NCBI GenBank assembly: GCA_024279745.1
Contig: JAJRRE010000210.1
Span: 1 to 11,136 of the forward strand
DNA: 11,136 nucleotides
Reading direction: 5' to 3'
From: Alphaproteobacteria bacterium
Lineage (GTDB): Bacteria; Pseudomonadota; Alphaproteobacteria; Rhizobiales; Hyphomicrobiaceae
Every line of letters starts with the position of its first letter. Positions within the stretch are counted from its first letter, which is position 1. A program made the position numbers and the translations under genes. The notes below the pieces were generated by a model, which was not told the DNA's origin, searched no databases, and saw nothing but the letters and a program-made list of their open reading frames with translations. Shown here piece by piece: positions 8,132-11,136 of the stretch.

Positions 8132-8746
8132 TTATCTTGTTATGGTTCCGGTGCGGCGGATTTTCTTTTGCAGCAATAGCACGCCGTAGACCAGCGCTTC
8201 GGCGGTTGGCGGGCAACCAGGAATATAGACATCAACAGGCACAATCCGATCACAGCCACGCACCACCGAATAAGAATAGTGATAATAGCCGCCGCCATTG
8301 GCGCACGAGCCCATGGAGATGACATAACGCGGCTCGGGCATCTGGTCATAGACCTTGCGCAAGGCCGGGGCCATTTTATTGGTCAACGTGCCGGCAACAA
8401 TCATTACATCGGACTGGCGCGGGGACGCGCGCGGCGCAAAGCCAAAGCGTTCCAGATCATAGCGCGGCATGGCGGCCTGCATCATCTCAACGGCGCAGCA
8501 AGCCAGACCGAATGTCATCCACATCAACGACCCCGTGCGCGCCCAGTTAATGAGATCGTCGGTCGAGGTGACCAAAAAACCTTTATCGCCCAGCTCATCG
8601 GATATTTGTGTGAAATAAGCGGCATCGGCAGCGGTTCCGGTTGCGCCGCCCTTTGCAGTTGCAACGCTTGCCACCAAACCGGCATCACTGGGCTGCGCAT
8701 AAAACGGGCTGGGCCCCAATGTCCCTTCAGGCTTGATCAATCCCAT
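8132..8746 (-). CDS. nuoB: NADH-quinone oxidoreductase subunit B (cluster N2, PSST subunit)
   Basis: NuoB carries the terminal 4Fe-4S cluster N2, which hands electrons to quinone. The 204-residue protein shows the N2 ligands as the tandem pair Cys83-Cys84 (FGLACCAVEMM), Cys148 (SMGSCANGGGYY) and Cys178 (IPGCPPTAEAL). The region at about 20-55 is more Ala/Gly-rich and less conserved, as is usual for the N-terminal tail. I chose the ATG at 8746, which lies inside the end of nuoA (10-bp overlap) and has AAGGGGG 7 nt upstream. The open frame extends 24 codons further upstream to 8818, but that stretch is nuoA coding sequence in another frame. Confidence 0.97.
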   Translation of the reverse strand: MGLIKPEGTLGPSPFYAQPSDAGLVASVATAKGGATGTAADAAYFTQISDELGDKGFLVTSTDDLINWARTGSLMWMTFGLACCAVEMMQAAMPRYDLERFGFAPRASPRQSDVMIVAGTLTNKMAPALRKVYDQMPEPRYVISMGSCANGGGYYHYSYSVVRGCDRIVPVDVYIPGCPPTAEALVYGVLLLQKKIRRTGTITR

Positions 8747-9102
8747 TCCAGTGCCCCCTTTTTCCATGCATAAGCCAGACCGATGGCCAGCTCGGCCAAG
8801 AACACCATCATCGACCAAAAGCCAAGATCGCCTATCTCGCGAAACGACACAGCCCAGGGAAACAAAAACGCCGCTTCCAGATCGAAAATAATGAACAAGA
8901 TAGCGACCAGATAAAACCGCACGTCAAATTTCATGCGGGCATCATCGAATGAATTAAAGCCGCATTCATAGGCCGATACTTTTTCCGGGTCGGGATTGTT
9001 CACCGCGACCAGAAAAGGCGCAATCATCAGCGCCAAGCCAATCGCCAGCGCCACGCCAATGAACACGGCGATGGGTAGATATTCGCTCAAAAGGGATGAC
9101 AT
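8737..9102 (-). CDS. nuoA: NADH-quinone oxidoreductase subunit A (ND3-like membrane subunit)
   Basis: NuoA is a three-helix membrane subunit next to NuoH at the quinone chamber, and the first gene of the nuo cluster here. The 121 residues are typical. Helices are at about 9-33, 62-84 and 93-113. The long loop between helices 1 and 2 carries the conserved SAYECGF with Cys47, the residue known in ND3 to report the active/deactive state. Helix 2 has the conserved acidic pair in FDLEAAFLFPW (Asp74, Glu76). The ATG at 9102 is preceded by AAAGAGAC. The end overlaps the nuoB start by 10 bp. A doubtful ORF upstream (9371-9087) would overlap its first codons. Confidence 0.97.
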   Translation of the reverse strand: MSSLLSEYLPIAVFIGVALAIGLALMIAPFLVAVNNPDPEKVSAYECGFNSFDDARMKFDVRFYLVAILFIIFDLEAAFLFPWAVSFREIGDLGFWSMMVFLAELAIGLAYAWKKGALEWD

Positions 9103-9371
9103 ATGTCTCTTTTTCCCGCGATAAACCGTAAGAACACGTCCAAAGGAAATGAACTGGTGAAATGAAACAGTCGTTGAGCTGCGTCAAAGACTGCTGACTG
9201 CTGCCTCAAGTGATGCGACAACCAGCCGAATTTGTCCAGCCACTCACCAACGTAAATGCGTATTTTGCGCTGGAGCAGCCAAGAAATTGCATCGACCCAA
9301 ACTCTGCGACTTGCGTCCCAATCATTGACCTTGCCGATAGATTTGCCCGTTGTCGCCACTATCTTAACCAT
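9087..9371 (-). CDS. Doubtful 94-residue ORF just upstream of nuoA
   Basis: This ORF on the operon strand starts with ATG at 9371, with CAGGG 7 nt upstream, and ends inside nuoA with a 16-nt overlap. The product would contain five Trp and basic patches (WLLQRKIRIYVGEWLDKFGW) and has no signal peptide or family motif that I recognise. The overlap with nuoA is the kind seen in coupled genes. However, codon use looks mixed (AGA, ATA, TTA, AGG present) compared with the nuo genes. It may simply be an open stretch in the leader of nuoA, so I give it low weight. Confidence 0.18.
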   Translation of the reverse strand: MVKIVATTGKSIGKVNDWDASRRVWVDAISWLLQRKIRIYVGEWLDKFGWLSHHLRQQSAVFDAAQRLFHFTSSFPLDVFLRFIAGKRDICHPF

Positions 9372-9452
9372 TTATTTACCCTGACCTCTCACTCTGATGC
9401 AACTTAAAGTTGTGTTCCAGCGCACACTCGCGCCCAGCGTATTGGTTCAGAT
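9103..9452. other. Divergent intergenic region between nuoA and the RlpA-family gene
   Basis: This 350-nt spacer must hold the promoters of both the nuo operon (leftward) and the lipoprotein gene (rightward). I could not find a strong sigma70 match for nuoA. For the plus strand there is a weak candidate: TTGTCG at 9350-9355, 17 nt, then TATTTA at 9373-9378. TTAACCAT at 9364-9371 equals the 8-mer half-site described for the alphaproteobacterial cell-cycle regulator CtrA, but a second half with 7-nt spacing is missing. A perfect palindrome lies at 9400-9412. A minus-strand frame of 94 codons (9371-9087) is discussed separately. Confidence 0.5.
9400..9412. promoter_or_regulatory. Perfect 13-bp palindrome, possible operator
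   Basis: CAACTT and AAGTTG flank a single A in the spacer between two divergent genes, 40 bp before the lipoprotein gene start. The position and symmetry fit a dimeric regulator site. The bound protein is unknown, and chance occurrence is possible. Confidence 0.3.
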
Positions 9453-10127
9453 ATGTTCGATTTGCTTTCGTCCGTCAGTAAACGATTTAGATCTTATTGC
9501 TTCCGGTTCGGCGCCGCCGCCGCCACGATCAAGGTTACGGCCGCAGCCGTATTTCTTGGCACATTAGCAGGCTGTGGCACCATCGCCAGTATTCCGGTAC
9601 CTGGCACGAGCCTTTTCAGTAAAATGTTTCGCGGTCCGATCACGCCTCTACCAAAGGGCGGCGGCAAACGCTTTGTCGGCAATCCCTACTGGAAGTTCGG
9701 GCGCTATTATGTGCCCCATGCAGACCCCAGCTATGACCACACCGGCATCGCCAGCTATATATCGTTATCCTTGCATGGCAACCGCACCGCCAACGGCGAG
9801 CTGGAAGATACCACCGCCCTGGTGGCCGCGCACCCAACCCTGCCGCTGCCCGCAATCGCCGAAGTGACCAATTTATCCAATGGGTGCCGCATCTTCCTGC
9901 GCCTCAATGACCGCGGTCCCTTTGTTCCCGGCCGCATCATTGATATGTCACCGGCTGCTGCCAAATTGCTCGGCTTTCACGGCGACGGATTGGCCCGCGT
10001 GCGGCTCCGCTATTGGCGCCCGGCCCCGCTCGACGGCGATGACACCTTCGAGCAGCAATATCTAATCCGCTATCCCGATCTGGGCTGCCGCAAAACGCGG
10101 ACATCTTTTGCCTCACGGGCGAAGTAG
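9453..10127 (+). CDS. RlpA-family septal ring lytic transglycosylase-like lipoprotein
   Basis: This predicted outer-membrane or periplasmic lipoprotein belongs to the RlpA double-psi beta-barrel family; RlpA of Pseudomonas cleaves denuded peptidoglycan at the septum. A signal peptide with the lipobox LAGC ends at Cys41. Mature-domain motifs are GIASYISLSLHGNRTANGE (98-116), AAHPTLPLP (125-133), the conserved catalytic-type NDRGPF (152-157, with Asp153) and IDMSPAAAKLLGF (163-175). At 224 residues there is no C-terminal SPOR domain, so septal targeting by SPOR is not expected. This makes it an RlpA-like protein rather than a certain RlpA orthologue. The ATG at 9453 has a weak Shine-Dalgarno; the downstream lipobox position supports it. 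It is divergent from nuoA and not part of that operon. Two GC hairpins and a repeat array follow it. Confidence 0.9.
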   Translation: MFDLLSSVSKRFRSYCFRFGAAAATIKVTAAAVFLGTLAGCGTIASIPVPGTSLFSKMFRGPITPLPKGGGKRFVGNPYWKFGRYYVPHADPSYDHTGIASYISLSLHGNRTANGELEDTTALVAAHPTLPLPAIAEVTNLSNGCRIFLRLNDRGPFVPGRIIDMSPAAAKLLGFHGDGLARVRLRYWRPAPLDGDDTFEQQYLIRYPDLGCRKTRTSFASRAK

Positions 10128-10140
10128 CCCTCCGGCAGGG

Positions 10141-10173
10141 CGGGCCTGAGGCCCGGGGCTGCGCTTGCAGCCC
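10141..10173 (+). terminator. Two adjacent GC-rich hairpins after the RlpA-family gene
   Basis: The first is CGGGCC / GGCCCG with loop TGA (10141-10155); the second is GGGCTGC / GCAGCCC with loop GCTT (10156-10173). They begin 13 nt after the stop codon and abut each other. No T-run follows, so a classical rho-independent terminator is not shown; they may stabilise the 3' end of the message or pause transcription. Confidence 0.4.
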
Positions 10174-10286
10174 GGTCGCCCGTCGGCGCTATTCTCTCTC
10201 GGTTGTTAAGGTGGTGAAAACGATTCCTGTCTTTGCCTCCAGCTTAATTCCAACCTGCGCCGACAAACAAAAAAGTCGCGACGGGA
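10174..10286. other. Spacer between gene end and repeat array
   Basis: I see no gene here. Near its right end GTCGCGAC (10275-10282) is an 8-bp palindrome, directly before the first repeat unit. The change from non-repeated to repeated sequence falls at about 10284-10288. Confidence 0.5.
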
Positions 10287-10287
10287 G

Positions 10288-10509
10288 CTTGCTCGGGTTT
10301 GAGAACAGGGCTGGAGCCGAAGGGGCCGAGCTGTGGTAGAACTCGAGTGTTTCTGGCCTGCACCACCGGGAGCTTTGCTCCCCGCGAACCGTTTCGCGCC
10401 CATCCTTGCTCTCACGGCGCGCACCAACGGCAGAGCCGCCTGCGCCTGCGAGGGCGCGCCGAACGGTCGGCGGCGGCCTTTGGCCGCTGGGCGCATAAAG
10501 CGCCGCTGG
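10288..10509. repeat. Array unit 1 (222 bp)
   Basis: The head is at 10288-10335 and the divergent segment at 10336-10363. Hairpin 1, GGGAGC-TTT-GCTCCC, is at 10368-10382. Hairpin 2, CGCGAA-CCGT-TTCGCG, is at 10383-10398 and directly abuts it. A weak third hairpin CGGC-AGA-GCCG follows, then the palindrome GGCGCGCC (10453-10460), hairpin GCGGCC-TTT-GGCCGC (10473-10487) and hairpin GGCGC-ATAAA-GCGCC (10490-10504). Confidence 0.92.
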
Positions 10510-10814
10510 CTTGCTCGGGTTTGAGAACAGGGCTGGAGCCGATGGGGCCGAGCTGTGATGGAGCTGTGATTTTTGCTAACAGGCACCACGGCGAACAATG
10601 TTCGCCCGCGAACCGTTTCGCGCGCCGCCGCAGGTGCCCATGCCTTTTGGCATGGATCAGCACCGTGAGGCAGAACGACTGCTGTGATAGATCACGGGCC
10701 TTTGCTGTTTTATTTCTCTCACGGCGCGCACCAGCGGCAAAGCCGCCTGCGCCAGCGAGGGCGCCGAACGGTTGGCGGCGGCCTTTGGCCGCTGGGCGCA
10801 TAAAGCGCCGCTGG
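10510..10814. repeat. Array unit 2 (305 bp, variant with different palindrome and extra 92 bp)
   Basis: The head and tail match the other units, but the first hairpin is replaced by a different perfect palindrome at 10590-10606, and 9 nt of the other units are replaced by 92 nt at 10624-10715. GGCGCGCC is shortened to GGCGCC. The tail hairpins GCGGCC-TTT-GGCCGC and GGCGC-ATAAA-GCGCC are intact. Confidence 0.92.
10624..10715. repeat. Extra 92-bp hairpin-rich segment within unit 2
   Basis: It is present only in unit 2, in place of CCATCCTTG or GTATCCTTG of units 1 and 3. It has a two-part stem at 10633-10664: outer arms GGTGC and GCACC, inner arms CCATGCC and GGCATGG, loop TTTT, with ATCA bulged on the right side. 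A second small palindrome GTGAT-AG-ATCAC lies at 10684-10695. Whether it was inserted into unit 2 or lost from the others cannot be decided here. Confidence 0.8.
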
Positions 10815-11037
10815 CTTGCTCGGGTTTGAGAACAGGGCTGGAGCCGAAGGGGCCGAGCTGTGATGGCTCCGAGTTTATTGCTAGCATCCCCCACCGGGAG
10901 CTTTGCTCCCCGCGAACCGTTTCGCGCGTATCCTTGCTCTCACGGCGCGCACCGGCGGCAAAGCCGCCTGCGCCTGCGAGGGCGCGCCGAACGGTCGGCG
11001 GCGGCCTTTGGCCGCTGGGCGCATAAAGCGCCGCTGG
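10815..11037. repeat. Array unit 3 (223 bp)
   Basis: Same architecture as unit 1, with its own divergent segment at 10863-10891. The third hairpin is longest here: GGCGGC-AAA-GCCGCC at 10954-10968 (6 bp, against 5 in unit 2 and 4 in unit 1). Its first 99 bp are identical to unit 4, including the divergent segment. Confidence 0.92.
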
Positions 11038-11136
11038 CTTGCTCGGGTTTGAGAACAGGGCTGGAGCCGAAGGGGCCGAGCTGTGATGGCTCCGAGTTTA
11101 TTGCTAGCATCCCCCACCGGGAGCTTTGCTCCCCGC
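11038..11136. repeat. Array unit 4, cut by window edge (99 bp visible)
   Basis: It is identical to 10815-10913 of unit 3 at every visible base, which points to recent duplication or gene conversion between neighbours. The unit continues beyond the window. Confidence 0.92.

Larger units (their letters stand above)
10287..11136. repeat. Tandem direct-repeat array, units about 222-305 bp, hairpin-rich, open at right edge
   Basis: Four copies in the same orientation begin at 10288, 10510, 10815 and 11038, each with CTTGCTCGGGTTTGAG and each followed by about 30 further near-identical bases. Unit lengths are 222, 305 and 223 bp, and the fourth is cut by the window at 99 bp. Each complete unit contains a conserved head, a 28-29-nt divergent segment, and a GC-rich tail of short hairpins with loops such as TTT, AAA or ATAAA. 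Outside the divergent segment, units 1 and 3 differ at about five positions. Unit lengths are not all multiples of three and unit 2 shifts frame, so the open frames across it are not a conserved protein. No transposase, CRISPR architecture or tRNA is visible. Non-coding structured repeat is the best description. Confidence 0.93.

Noticed and set aside
8747..8818. 24-codon N-terminal extension of NuoB
   Set aside because: It overlaps nuoA coding sequence; the ATG at 8746 has a strong ribosome-binding site and fits the family N-terminus.
10288..10340. tRNA-like fragment in the repeat head (GGGTTTGAGAAC resembles a T-arm)
   Set aside because: No matching acceptor, D or anticodon arms could be folded around it.
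10683..10696. CRP/FNR-like site TGTGATAGATCAC
   Set aside because: Half-site spacing is too short for the usual TGTGA-N6-TCACA, and it lies inside a repeat unit with no gene downstream; better seen as one of the array palindromes.
10206..11117. Several Arg/Ala-rich open frames running through the repeat array on both strands
   Set aside because: They arise from the GC-rich repeat. Unit lengths 222, 305 and 223 do not preserve frame, and the same bases read open in several frames.
10287..11136. CRISPR array
   Set aside because: Units are over 200 bp, the divergent segments lie inside long conserved units, and no cas genes are present.

Overview
The window comes from an alphaproteobacterium. 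The evidence is a nuo gene order with separate nuoC and nuoD, an alphaproteobacterial-type NuoE carrying a C-terminal helix-hairpin-helix extension, and very typical NuoD, NuoF and NuoG sequences. The genus cannot be read from the sequence alone. Nothing in the gene part looks recently transferred, but the right-hand end is an unusual repeat array.

Minus strand, 9102 down to 1: most of the peripheral arm of respiratory complex I (NADH:quinone oxidoreductase) plus the start of its membrane arm. Transcription order is nuoA, nuoB, nuoC, nuoD, an unrecognised 120-residue membrane protein, nuoE, nuoF, a DUF3291-family gene, nuoG, nuoH (cut by the window edge). NuoE, NuoF and NuoG form the NADH-oxidising module (FMN and most Fe-S clusters). 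NuoB, NuoC and NuoD form the quinone-reducing connector with cluster N2. NuoA and NuoH are membrane subunits at the quinone site. Core junctions are tight: nuoA/nuoB overlap, nuoC/nuoD are 6 nt apart, nuoE/nuoF 17 nt, and nuoG/nuoH 0 nt. The two non-Nuo genes sit inside the long gaps of the operon (196 and 115 nt around one, 97 and 315 nt around the other), so they look like insertions into an ancestral gene string.

Positions 9103-9452 separate nuoA from a divergent plus-strand gene for an RlpA-family lipoprotein (9453-10127). This spacer holds a perfect 13-bp palindrome, a TTAACCAT (CtrA half-site-like) word and a doubtful 94-codon ORF. I found no strong promoter for nuoA.

Positions 10128-10286 contain two adjacent GC-rich hairpins. 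From about 10287 to the window end lies a tandem direct-repeat array with units of 222, 305 and 223 bp and a fourth cut at 99 bp. Each complete unit is packed with about five short perfect hairpins. One unit has a different palindrome exactly where the others have their first hairpin, plus 92 bp of extra hairpin-rich sequence. The array does not keep a reading frame and no transposase accompanies it. It is the most unusual thing in the window, and it continues beyond the right edge.
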